Shown here: positions 44,568 through 51,900 of the stretch, piece by piece
Numbering within the stretch: position 1 is the first letter of the stretch
Layout of the letters: every line of letters begins with the position of its first letter
Translations under genes and position numbers: made by a program
The notes under the pieces: model-generated
Seen by the model: the letters and a program-made list of their open reading frames with translations, nothing else
Told to the model about the DNA's origin: nothing
Database searches by the model: none
From: Rarobacter incanus
GTDB lineage: Bacteria > Actinomycetota > Actinomycetes > Actinomycetales > Cellulomonadaceae
Direction: 5' to 3'
DNA length: 64,000 bases
NCBI RefSeq assembly: GCF_006715765.1
Contig: NZ_VFNV01000001.1
Coordinates: forward strand, 1,798,001-1,862,000

Positions 44568-45605
44568 GTGAGTAGAGCGCAGGACCAGGCCCGCGCCGGG
44601 GTCGACATCATGACGTCGGCGGAGCCCGAAGCGGTGGTCTTGTGCGTGGAGAATTCCTGCGGTGAGTACCCGTCGCGCGCGCAGGACCGGGCCCAATATG
44701 CGGTCGATATTGTCGAAATTGCGGGCGGGTTCGCGCGCCTGGGGATCCGGGGCACGGATGCTGCCCGCCGGGACTACTTGCAATTTCACATTCACATTGG
44801 CAGCCGCTTGGAATCGCACACCTCCGTCAGCGCAGGAATCGATAGCTATACTCTCGTGGCTCCGGTTGAAGTGGATCGGGGCGCGACGATTGCCGCCTTC
44901 AATGCCTACGAGTCCTTTCTGGCCAGCTTCTGCCGCGCCCTGATCGCAGTCGATTCCGGTGCGGATATTGCCGTTCGGGGAGCATTGCGGGACCTGGCGG
45001 TAGTCGCCGACTACGAAATGCCTCAGCCCGCACCGGCACCCGCCCAGCGTCCGTGGCGCGCACCGATCCCCAGCGCGCCGTGGGCGGTTGCGGGCGCGCC
45101 GGGAGGCGCAGCGGATGGGGCCGAGTCGGGTGGGCCTGGGGTGTCCGTGCCGGGAAGCGCAGCGGATGGGGCCGAGTCGGGTGGGCCTGGGGGGACGGGC
45201 CCTGGCGTGTCCGCGCCGGGTGGCGCCCCGCGCCCACCGAGCGAACCGGTGAGCACGGAGAAGGCCGTCTTCACGATGGTCGATTCCACGGGCAACGTCT
45301 ACCCGGTCAAGGCCGTGAAGGTTCTCATGGGTAGGCGTCCCGATCGCGCAGGCTACCCCGGGATAACGACCCTGACTCTGGTGGACCCGTCGCGGACGGT
45401 GTCGAAAACGCACGGGTTGGCGGAACTCGTCGGTAATGTTCTGCATGTCACGGATGTCGGTTCGACAAATGGTGTGAGCCTGATCGGCGATGACGGTGTC
45501 AGCGTCGTAGTGCACATTAGTGCAGGTCAGACGGTACACGTCGAGCGTGGCGGGTGCTTTCAGCTCGGCGATTTGAAACTAGCCTGGGACCTTGGCGAGC
45601 GATGA
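44568..45605 (+). CDS. FHA-domain protein with unrecognised N-terminal domain
   Basis: 345 aa. The C-terminal FHA domain at about 245-345 (VLMGRRPDRAGYPG, SRTVSKTHGLAEL, VTDVGSTNGVSLIG) has the GR...S.xH...NG pattern of phosphothreonine binding. The N-terminal 1-150 (SAEPEAVVLCVENSCGEYPSR, DIAVRGALRDLAVVADYE) is an alpha/beta domain I do not recognise. A Pro/Gly/Ala linker (about 150-230) contains a near-perfect 17-residue repeat. No TM segment. GTG 44568 with GAAGGAG upstream. It probably reads out a Ser/Thr kinase signal; no kinase is in the window. Confidence 0.85.
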   Translation: MSRAQDQARAGVDIMTSAEPEAVVLCVENSCGEYPSRAQDRAQYAVDIVEIAGGFARLGIRGTDAARRDYLQFHIHIGSRLESHTSVSAGIDSYTLVAPVEVDRGATIAAFNAYESFLASFCRALIAVDSGADIAVRGALRDLAVVADYEMPQPAPAPAQRPWRAPIPSAPWAVAGAPGGAADGAESGGPGVSVPGSAADGAESGGPGGTGPGVSAPGGAPRPPSEPVSTEKAVFTMVDSTGNVYPVKAVKVLMGRRPDRAGYPGITTLTLVDPSRTVSKTHGLAELVGNVLHVTDVGSTNGVSLIGDDGVSVVVHISAGQTVHVERGGCFQLGDLKLAWDLGER

Positions 45606-45626
45606 GATGGGCGGCGCCGGCGCTCG

Positions 45627-46736
45627 CTAGCCGCGTCTGAACTGGGCGACCATGGGGCACTCGAATGGCGCGGGAGCGGCGAGGCCGACGGTGTTGAGGT
45701 AACCGATCACGATCGCGTACGAACGCAATAGCGACGTCTCGGTGTATGGCACATCGTGTTGAGCACAGAACTCCTTGACGATCGCGCGCGTTTTGGCCAA
45801 GTGAGGACGCGCCATGCTCGGGAATAGGTGGTGTTCGATCTGGTAGTTGAGCCCGCCCATGAGCGCCGTCATCCACCACCCGCCGCGAATGTTGCGAGAA
45901 GTACGGATCTGTTTGGAAAAGAAATCTAGCTTCGAATCGGGGGCGATGATCGGCATGCCCTTGTGGTTGGGGGCGAACGATGCCCCCATATAGAGCCCGA
46001 ACACTGCAAGCATCACGCCCGCGAACGCAAATGCCATCCCCAGCGGCAAAAGTGCGAAGATGGGCACGAATAGCAGCGCGGAGCGCACCAGAATCAGGGA
46101 GAGTTCCGTCCACCGGGACTTCACCTTTCCGGGACCGACAAGAAACCGCAGGCTGTGGAAGTGCAGGTTGAACCCCTCGAGGGTGAGCAACGGGAAGAAG
46201 AACCAGCCCTGCTTGCGGGTTATCAGGCGGCGGAACCCCCGTGCCTGTGTGGCGTCTTCGTCCAAGAACGAGATCGTGTCGACCTCGATATCGGGGTCTT
46301 TGCGGACACGGTTGGGGTTCGCGTGATGGCGGGTATGCTTCGCATCCCACCACGAATAGCTCATGCCGACGTAGGCCGCCAGGATCCGCGCCAGGCGATC
46401 GTTCGCCGGGCCGGAGGAGAGGATTTGGCGGTGCCCAGCCTCATGGGCTAAGAAGGCGACCTGTGTGAACAAAATCCCCAGCGCCGCCGCGATCAGTAGC
46501 TGAAACCACGAGTGTCCTAGCAAAACGAAACCGATGATAGCAAGCGCGAACAAAGCTGCGATGACCGCGCCGGTCGCAAGGTAGAAGCGGCGCGAACGCC
46601 GCAACAGTCCTGCCTCGCGGACCACCTCAGATAGCCTGGCGTAAGCGCGGATGATCGGCGGGAAGTCCTCGCTGCGTGAGTATTTTTGGGTGGTCGTCGC
46701 GGGGGAGCCGAGGGCATCGGCGAGTTGAGTGGAAAT
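45627..46736 (-). CDS. Membrane fatty-acid desaturase, apparent ATT start
   Basis: Di-iron acyl-chain desaturase, 369 aa from the proposed start. The three His boxes are present: HEAGH, HTRHH and IEHH (with QIEHHLFPSM). About four TM helices. The longest canonical ORF begins with GTG at 46625, but the same frame continues upstream for 37 codons with a normal desaturase-type N-terminus (TTTQKYSRSEDFPP, IIRAYARLSEVVREAG) and stops at a TAG at 46740-46742. No ATG, GTG, TTG or CTG lies in that stretch. The only candidate is ATT at 46736, with GAGG 7 nt upstream. Alternatives are a sequencing error or a truncated N-terminus. Converges on the FHA gene. Confidence 0.8.
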   Translation of the reverse strand: MSTQLADALGSPATTTQKYSRSEDFPPIIRAYARLSEVVREAGLLRRSRRFYLATGAVIAALFALAIIGFVLLGHSWFQLLIAAALGILFTQVAFLAHEAGHRQILSSGPANDRLARILAAYVGMSYSWWDAKHTRHHANPNRVRKDPDIEVDTISFLDEDATQARGFRRLITRKQGWFFFPLLTLEGFNLHFHSLRFLVGPGKVKSRWTELSLILVRSALLFVPIFALLPLGMAFAFAGVMLAVFGLYMGASFAPNHKGMPIIAPDSKLDFFSKQIRTSRNIRGGWWMTALMGGLNYQIEHHLFPSMARPHLAKTRAIVKEFCAQHDVPYTETSLLRSYAIVIGYLNTVGLAAPAPFECPMVAQFRRG

Positions 46737-46895
46737 ACTCTAACCTCGTTCTGTGACGGCGGCCGAGCGCCAGGTGGATTGCGCGCCCGGCGGTCGCCGA
46801 TCACTGAGGTCACAGTACGGCATGACGCTGCATAGGGCTAGGGCGTACCGCGTGTGGGTGTGGCGGGGACTTGGCCTGCGCGGCGACCCGCGCGC

Positions 46896-46935
46896 AAAAA
46901 AGAACCCTTGCGATGTAGAAGCTACGCAAGGGTTC
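46896..46935 (-). terminator. Rho-independent terminator of the tRNA cluster
   Basis: On the minus strand GAACCCTTGCG, 12-nt loop, CGCAAGGGTTC (11-bp stem), then TTTTTT. A textbook terminator just beyond tRNA-Phe. Confidence 0.92.
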
Positions 46936-46959
46936 AGCAGCGATGTAATAGTCGCTACG

Positions 46960-47032
46960 TGGCTCCGACCGGCGTCGATCCGGTGACCTTTCGATTTTCA
47001 GTCGAACGCTCTACCAACTGAGCTACAGAGCC
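46960..47032 (-). tRNA. tRNA-Phe (GAA)
   Basis: Reverse complement GGCTCTGTAGCTCAGTTGGT...; D-arm, anticodon loop CTGAAAA with GAA anticodon, T-arm ACCGG-ATCGACG-CCGGT, acceptor GGCTCTG/CGGAGCC, discriminator A. CCA is not encoded. Confidence 0.95.
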
Positions 47033-47070
47033 TAGCCTCACAGGCTGGCTGAGCCAGCTGCTGAGCCGAG

Positions 47071-47144
47071 CGACCCCGACGGGACTTGAACCCGCGACCT
47101 CCGCCGTGACAGGGCGGCGCGCTAACCAACTGCGCCACGGGGCC
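47071..47144 (-). tRNA. tRNA-Asp (GTC)
   Basis: GGCCCCGTGGCGCAGTTGGT... with anticodon loop CTGTCAC (GTC), T-arm GCGGG-TTCAAGT-CCCGT, acceptor ending CGGGGTC and discriminator G. Confidence 0.95.
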
Positions 47145-47236
47145 TTGATCAATCAAGACCTTGGTTCGACTTTTCACTTTCGAACCTGCACGATCGTACA
47201 CGATCATTTCCGCGGAGGGAAATCGCTTCCGATCGG

Positions 47237-47309
47237 TACCCCCAACGGGATTCGAACCCGTGTTACCGCCGTGAAAGGGCGGCGTCCTAGGCCACTAGAC
47301 GATGGGGGC
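47237..47309 (-). tRNA. tRNA-Glu (TTC)
   Basis: GCCCCCATCGTCTAGTGGCC... with anticodon loop CTTTCAC (TTC), T-arm ACGGG-TTCGAAT-CCCGT, acceptor ending TGGGGGT and discriminator A. First gene of the Glu-Asp-Phe cluster. Confidence 0.95.
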
Positions 47310-47479
47310 GCCTTGCCCGGTTCGTGGTCTTGGAGCATTCCGTGAGCCACCGCCCGGCAACGTGGAGTCGCGCGGCCTGGGGCCGAACAACTCGCCTAGC
47401 ATAATGGGAAAATGCCACTTTCGGCAACGTGAGGGTCCCGGGCGACGCGTTTCGTGTGGTTGATGGGCAATGCGGCGGG

Positions 47480-47485
47480 CACAAT
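47480..47485 (+). promoter_or_regulatory. -10 box CACAAT of a probable leaderless transcript
   Basis: CACAAT, 6-nt spacer GGGTCC, then ATG 47492. Confidence 0.5.
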
Positions 47486-47491
47486 GGGTCC

Positions 47492-47845
47492 ATGTTTGAG
47501 ATGTCCCAGGCCGATTTCCAGGCGATTGTTGCGGGGGTTTTGGATCGCATTCCGCACCAGATTGCGCGGCGCCTCGACAACGTCGCCTTTGTCGTGGAGG
47601 ACGACGCTCCGGACCACGACCCGCACTTATTGGGGCACTTCGATGGTTTTCCGGTCACGGCTGTTGGTGAGGGGGGTCCGGCGGGTGCGCTGCCCGACAA
47701 GATCACCATCTACCGGCTCCCGACGTTGCGCATGTGCGAAACGATTGACCAGGTCATTGAGGAAGTTTCGGTCACGGTGATACACGAAATCGGGCATTAC
47801 TTCGGCATTGACGACGCGCGCCTGCACGAACTCGGGTGGGCTTAG
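47492..47845 (+). CDS. Metallopeptidase-family protein (zincin-like, PF06262/DUF1025)
   Basis: 117-aa minimal zincin with HEIGHYFGIDD at about 94-104 (HExxH plus third ligand D) and the end RLHELGWA. MFEMSQADFQAIV, then ALPDKITIYRLP, are family hallmarks. Activity of these small zincins is not established. ATG 47492 is preferred to 21 upstream codons because a -10-like box precedes it. Confidence 0.85.
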   Translation: MFEMSQADFQAIVAGVLDRIPHQIARRLDNVAFVVEDDAPDHDPHLLGHFDGFPVTAVGEGGPAGALPDKITIYRLPTLRMCETIDQVIEEVSVTVIHEIGHYFGIDDARLHELGWA

Positions 47846-47890
47846 TTCAGTGAGGGACGAGGCCCACCACCCCGCTCCAGCTATTCCATA

Positions 47891-47920
47891 TTGGTAACCA
47901 TTACCAAATAGGGCTATAGT
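47891..47920 (+). promoter_or_regulatory. Operator and promoter of the zinc/manganese uptake operon
   Basis: TTGGTAA-CCA-TTACCAA (47891-47907), a perfect 7-bp-arm palindrome, followed by TATAGT (47915-47920). TTGGTA used as -35 is spaced 18 nt from TATAGT, so a bound repressor would cover the -35. Likely site of a Zur- or MntR-type metal repressor; the exact regulator is not shown by sequence. Confidence 0.7.
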
Positions 47921-47952
47921 GAGAACTGTTGTCAACTAGTAGGTAGGTATTG

Positions 47953-49029
47953 ATGAAGAAAACAGTTCTGGCCGTACCCGTCGCCCTCCTGGCGGCCGCG
48001 GCGCTCGCCGGGTGCGCGGGTGGAACCGCGGCCTCCTCGTCCTCGTCCTCCAGGCCTTCCGCCGGGAAATCGGACCTGGCGATCGTCGCAACAACCACGC
48101 AGGTTGCGGACTTCACACGAAACGTCGTAGGCGACCTGGCGCAGGTCACGCAACTCATTCAACCGAATGCTTCCGCACACAGCTTTGATCCGACGGCGGC
48201 GGAACTGTTGGCCATTTCGCAGGCGGACGTCATTGTCGAAAGCGGTGCGGGCCTGGAGACGTGGTTGTCCAAGGTGACTGAGGCGGCCGGGTTCAAGGGG
48301 ACTCTCGTGGATTCTTCGCAGGGTGTCGAGTTGGGCGGCGATGGTGACCACGACCACGACCACGGGGACGACGCTGATCACGCGGACGACCACGATGACG
48401 CTGATCACGCGGATGCGGATGGGCACACGGAAAACGAATCCGGACAAGAGGAGAGCAAAAACCCTCACATCTGGATGGACCCCGCCAACGCGATCATCAT
48501 GGTGACGAACATCGCTGACGCGCTCGCGGACAAGGATCCGACCAACGCGGCGGGCTTCAAGAAGAATGCAGAGACATACAACGCGAAGCTCAAGAAACTG
48601 GACGAATGGATCGCCGACAGCGTGGACCAGGTTCCCGCCGATAAACGCCTCATGGTCTCGAACCACGACGCCTTCTACTACTACACCCAGGCCTTCGACA
48701 TCGATTTCGTCGGCTCGATCATCCCGAACTTCGAGGACAACGCGGAACCGAGCGCTGCGCAGATTCAAGACCTCATCGACAACATCAAGAAGCTGGGCGT
48801 CAAGGCCATATTCTCCGAGTCGGCCATCGATCCGAAGGCCGCAGAACAGGTGGCCAAGTCCGCGGGCGTAACGGTTTACTCGGGTGAGGATGCCTTGTAT
48901 GCGGATTCACTCGGCCCCGCGGGATCGACGGGGGATACCTACATCAAGGCACAGATCCACAACACGACGGTGATTCTCAGCGCCTGGGGGGCCCAGCCGC
49001 TCACCCTCCCCAGTGACATACAGTCGTAG
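47953..49029 (+). CDS. Metal-binding lipoprotein of zinc/manganese ABC transporter
   Basis: 358-aa cluster A-I (ZnuA/TroA type) substrate-binding lipoprotein. A lipobox with LAGC at about 20-23 gives the lipidated Cys. VATTTQVADFTRNVVGD, NASAHSFDPTA (first metal His), PHIWMDP (second), MVSNHDAFYYY (third) and a late Asp/Glu region are seen. Between the first two lies a loop (about 128-170) densely packed with His and Asp (DGDHDHDHGDDADHADD), typical of zinc importers. ATG with AGGTAGGT upstream. Zinc favoured, manganese possible. Confidence 0.92.
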   Translation: MKKTVLAVPVALLAAAALAGCAGGTAASSSSSSRPSAGKSDLAIVATTTQVADFTRNVVGDLAQVTQLIQPNASAHSFDPTAAELLAISQADVIVESGAGLETWLSKVTEAAGFKGTLVDSSQGVELGGDGDHDHDHGDDADHADDHDDADHADADGHTENESGQEESKNPHIWMDPANAIIMVTNIADALADKDPTNAAGFKKNAETYNAKLKKLDEWIADSVDQVPADKRLMVSNHDAFYYYTQAFDIDFVGSIIPNFEDNAEPSAAQIQDLIDNIKKLGVKAIFSESAIDPKAAEQVAKSAGVTVYSGEDALYADSLGPAGSTGDTYIKAQIHNTTVILSAWGAQPLTLPSDIQS

Positions 49030-49030
49030 T

Positions 49031-49819
49031 GTGACTGGAACGGATGGAACTGCCCCGAGCCTTGATCTCGCGGACGCGGCCTTCAGCTACGGGGGACCCC
49101 CCGCGCTCAGCGGCGTAACCGCGCACGCGCGCGCGGGTGACGCGATCGCACTGATCGGACCGAACGGCTCGGGCAAGTCTACGTTGATCAAGGGCCTGCT
49201 GGGCCTGGTCGGATGCGTCAGCGGCACGGTGCGCGTCCTGGGCGAATCTCCCAGGGACGCGCGCCGCCGCGTGGGCCTGATGCCGCAGACGGAAGAACTC
49301 GACCCCGAATTTCCCGTTACCCTGCGGCAGGTCGTCATGATGGGGCGCTACCGGCAGATGGGTGCCATGCGCTGGCCCAGCGCCGCCGACAAAGAAGCCG
49401 TCAAGCAAGCGATAGATCGCGTGGGGCTGAGCGGGCACGAGCGGCGGCGCTTCGGCGAGCTGTCCGGAGGCCAACAGCAGCGCGGGATATTGGCGCGGGC
49501 AATAGTGTCAGGCCCGCGGATTCTGCTGCTCGACGAGCCTTTCAACGGCCTGGATCAGACCAATCGCGATGCGCTCCTCAAACTCGTAAGCGAACTGCGC
49601 GCGGAGGGCGTGACGATCGTGACGTCCACCCACGACCTGCAACTTGCCCGCGATGTTTGTAGCCACGTCATGCTGCTGAATAAGTCCATGATCGCGTTCG
49701 GACCCATCGCGTCAACCCTCACCCTCGACAAAATCGAAACGACCTTCCACGGGCTCGGGGTCGAGATCGACGAACACACCCTGACCACACCCGATCACGA
49801 CCACGGCCGGCACGGATGA
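49031..49819 (+). CDS. Zinc/manganese ABC transporter ATP-binding protein
   Basis: 262-aa ATPase. Walker A GPNGSGKST at about 42-50, Q-loop LMPQTEELD, signature ELSGGQQQRGILARA at about 140-154, Walker B LLLDEPFNGLD at about 163-173, H-loop STHDL. A His-rich end (DHDHGRHG) may help metal handling. GTG 49031 is used; an in-frame GTG at 49013 would overlap the lipoprotein gene by 17 nt. Its TGA overlaps the permease ATG (ATGA). Confidence 0.93.
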   Translation: MTGTDGTAPSLDLADAAFSYGGPPALSGVTAHARAGDAIALIGPNGSGKSTLIKGLLGLVGCVSGTVRVLGESPRDARRRVGLMPQTEELDPEFPVTLRQVVMMGRYRQMGAMRWPSAADKEAVKQAIDRVGLSGHERRRFGELSGGQQQRGILARAIVSGPRILLLDEPFNGLDQTNRDALLKLVSELRAEGVTIVTSTHDLQLARDVCSHVMLLNKSMIAFGPIASTLTLDKIETTFHGLGVEIDEHTLTTPDHDHGRHG

Positions 49820-51000
49820 GCCCGGCGGACATTGCGCAGGTATTCGCGCTTCCCTTCATGGGCAGGGCGCTGCTGGTGGCGGCGGTCATTTCCGTCGCCG
49901 CCGCGATGATCGGCCTGTTCGTGAACTTGCGAAACCTCGAATTCGTCTCCGACGGATTGACGCACTCGGTGTTCCCGGGCCTCGTCATCGGGTACATCGT
50001 GGGCGGCACGGAATGGATGGTGGTCGGCGCGCTCGCGGCCGCCATGATCGGCGCCGTTACGCTGACGGTCCTGGACCGCCGCCATGTTGGATCGGATGCC
50101 GCGGTCGCGGTCGTGCTCACGTCCATGTTCTCGATCGGGGTCGTGCTTGTTTCGCGGCGATCAGGTTACGTCTCGGAGCTGGAACAGCTACTGTTCGGGA
50201 ACCTGCTCGCTATTCCGCCGCAATTGGTCGGACAGATCGTTGCGGTGAGCGCCGCGGCCTGCCTGATCATCGTGATCGGCTGGAAGTGGTTCCTGTTCCG
50301 AGCCTTCGACGCGCGCGGGTTCGCCGCGGCCGGATTCCCGACGCTGCCGTACGACGTGGCGCTCAATAGTGCGGTCGCGCTAATCGTCGTCGCAGGGTCG
50401 CAGGCCATCGGGAATCTGATGGTTTTGGCCCTGATAATTGTTCCCGTGGGGGCGGCGCGCCTGGTTACGCGCAGGGTCCTTCTTATTACCCCGATTGCCG
50501 CTGCGCTGGCCGTCACGGCCAACGCGGTGGGTCTGGTCGTGGGCTTCGATCTATCGGTCAACCAGGACGTTTCGGCATCGCCATCGGCGGTCGCGGTGCT
50601 AACGCTCATAGCCTTCTACCTGGTCATCATGGCCATGGGCCTATTGGCGCGGGCCTTCGCATCGCACGGAAAATCACCGACGAGTTCCCCGTCCCCCCCT
50701 CCCAGCGCCCCCGATCACGATGCGGTTGACCGCGCGGCGGCGCGCGGCGCCGCGTTGTCGGGTGCCGGGGCGTCGGGTGCCGGTGAGGCGGGTGTTGCTT
50801 CGGCGGATGGTGCGATGTCGGATGCCGGTGTGCCGGGTGCCGGTGCGGCGGGTGTTGCTTCGGCGGATGGTGCGATGTCGGATGCCGGTGTGCCGGGTGG
50901 TGCGGCGGGTGCCGGCGCACCTGCCAGGGGCGGAGCCGAAGGCGGCGCAGCCGCCACCGCCACCGCATTCGATGGGGGACGGGAGGAAGGGCGAGGGTGA
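49816..51000 (+). CDS. Zinc/manganese ABC permease with repeat-rich C-terminal tail
   Basis: 394-aa ZnuB-type permease: about seven to eight TM helices fill residues 15-275 (family signature region SQAIGNLMVLALIIVP). The rest, about 290-394, is a polar, Ala/Gly/Ser-rich tail containing a tandem 20-residue repeat (GAGEAGVASADGAMSDAGVP), not part of any transporter family. Start overlaps the ATPase stop, and its stop overlaps the next permease start (GTGA), so four genes form one operon. Confidence 0.9.
   Translation: MSPADIAQVFALPFMGRALLVAAVISVAAAMIGLFVNLRNLEFVSDGLTHSVFPGLVIGYIVGGTEWMVVGALAAAMIGAVTLTVLDRRHVGSDAAVAVVLTSMFSIGVVLVSRRSGYVSELEQLLFGNLLAIPPQLVGQIVAVSAAACLIIVIGWKWFLFRAFDARGFAAAGFPTLPYDVALNSAVALIVVAGSQAIGNLMVLALIIVPVGAARLVTRRVLLITPIAAALAVTANAVGLVVGFDLSVNQDVSASPSAVAVLTLIAFYLVIMAMGLLARAFASHGKSPTSSPSPPPSAPDHDAVDRAAARGAALSGAGASGAGEAGVASADGAMSDAGVPGAGAAGVASADGAMSDAGVPGGAAGAGAPARGGAEGGAAATATAFDGGREEGRG
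50771..50890. repeat. 60-bp tandem repeat, two copies, in the permease tail
   Basis: Same 60-bp unit (GGTGTTGCTTCGGCGGATGG is part) at period 60 nt from about 50771 to 50890; keeps frame and encodes 20 residues per copy. Confidence 0.9.
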
Positions 51001-51803
51001 ACTCGTTCTATCAATTGGCGCAAAGCGAAGCGCTGGTGCTGGGGCTCCTGGCCGGGATCGTGGGGCCGATTGTGCTGCTGCGCAAGCGCGCGTTCTTTAC
51101 GGTTGCGCTCACTCACGCGAGCTTCCCCGGCGGCATCATCGCGGCGCTTATGGGAATGAATGTGGTCCTTGGAGCGGGGGTCTTCAGCCTGGTGCTCGTT
51201 GCGGTGCTGGCCGCGCTGAGCCGCGTCCGGCGGCAGGGCGACCAGGTTGCGACGGGCGTGGTGCTGACCGGCGGGTTTGCTCTGGGCATGCTGCTGCAAT
51301 CGCTCAATCCCGCGCGCGCGGGCGCGGTGAGTTCTTACCTGGTCGGATCCATCTTGACGGTGCGTGAATCCGACGTCGCGGCCAGTGCCGTGGTCCTGGC
51401 GGCGGCGGTCATTGTCGTGGGCGTTTGGGGTAAGGAACTGGTGTTTTCTAGCTTCGACCGCGTCGGCTATGCGGCGGTGGGGTACTCGCCGGTTTTCATC
51501 GATGTTATTGCGCTTGTGCTCATTGCCGCGACGGTTGCCGTGATGATGCCGGCAGCGGGCGCAATCCTTGCGATCGCGTTGATAGTGGGGCCAGCGGCCG
51601 CCGCCAGAGCGTTGACCGGGCGGCTGTTCCTGCTGATGCCGCTGGCGGCCACCTTCGGTGTCATTAGCACGCTCGGCGGGCTGGAGATATCGAAGGCCTG
51701 GAACGTGGCTGCGGGCGGTTCGATGTCGCTGCTCGCGGCCGCCTTATTCGTGTGTGCTCTGTTGGTGCGCGCCGGGGTGACGCGGCTGCGGGCGGCGCGC
51801 TGA
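50997..51803 (+). CDS. Second zinc/manganese ABC permease
   Basis: 268-aa ZnuB/TroC-type permease with about eight TM helices, shorter and without the repeat tail. LTHASFPGGIIA (the family's THASFPG loop) near 36-47 and PAAGAILAIALIVGPAAAARAL are seen. It is 20-25% like the upstream permease by eye, so the operon encodes two distinct permeases that may act as a heterodimer. Followed by a strong convergent terminator. Confidence 0.9.
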   Translation: MNSFYQLAQSEALVLGLLAGIVGPIVLLRKRAFFTVALTHASFPGGIIAALMGMNVVLGAGVFSLVLVAVLAALSRVRRQGDQVATGVVLTGGFALGMLLQSLNPARAGAVSSYLVGSILTVRESDVAASAVVLAAAVIVVGVWGKELVFSSFDRVGYAAVGYSPVFIDVIALVLIAATVAVMMPAAGAILAIALIVGPAAAARALTGRLFLLMPLAATFGVISTLGGLEISKAWNVAAGGSMSLLAAALFVCALLVRAGVTRLRAAR

Positions 51804-51847
51804 GGGGGAGTGCGCGGGTGCGGGTGGTTGGCCGCGAGCGAGCAAAA

Positions 51848-51885
51848 GGGGCGGGGCGACCACTGCGTAGTGGTCGCCCCGCCCC
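51848..51885. terminator. Perfect 17-bp bidirectional hairpin terminator
   Basis: GGGGCGGGGCGACCACT, 4-nt loop, exact complement. Between the permease (ends 51803) and the beta-helix gene (ends 51901); on the minus strand followed by TTTT. Confidence 0.9.
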
Positions 51886-51900
51886 TCCCCTCGTTGTCGG

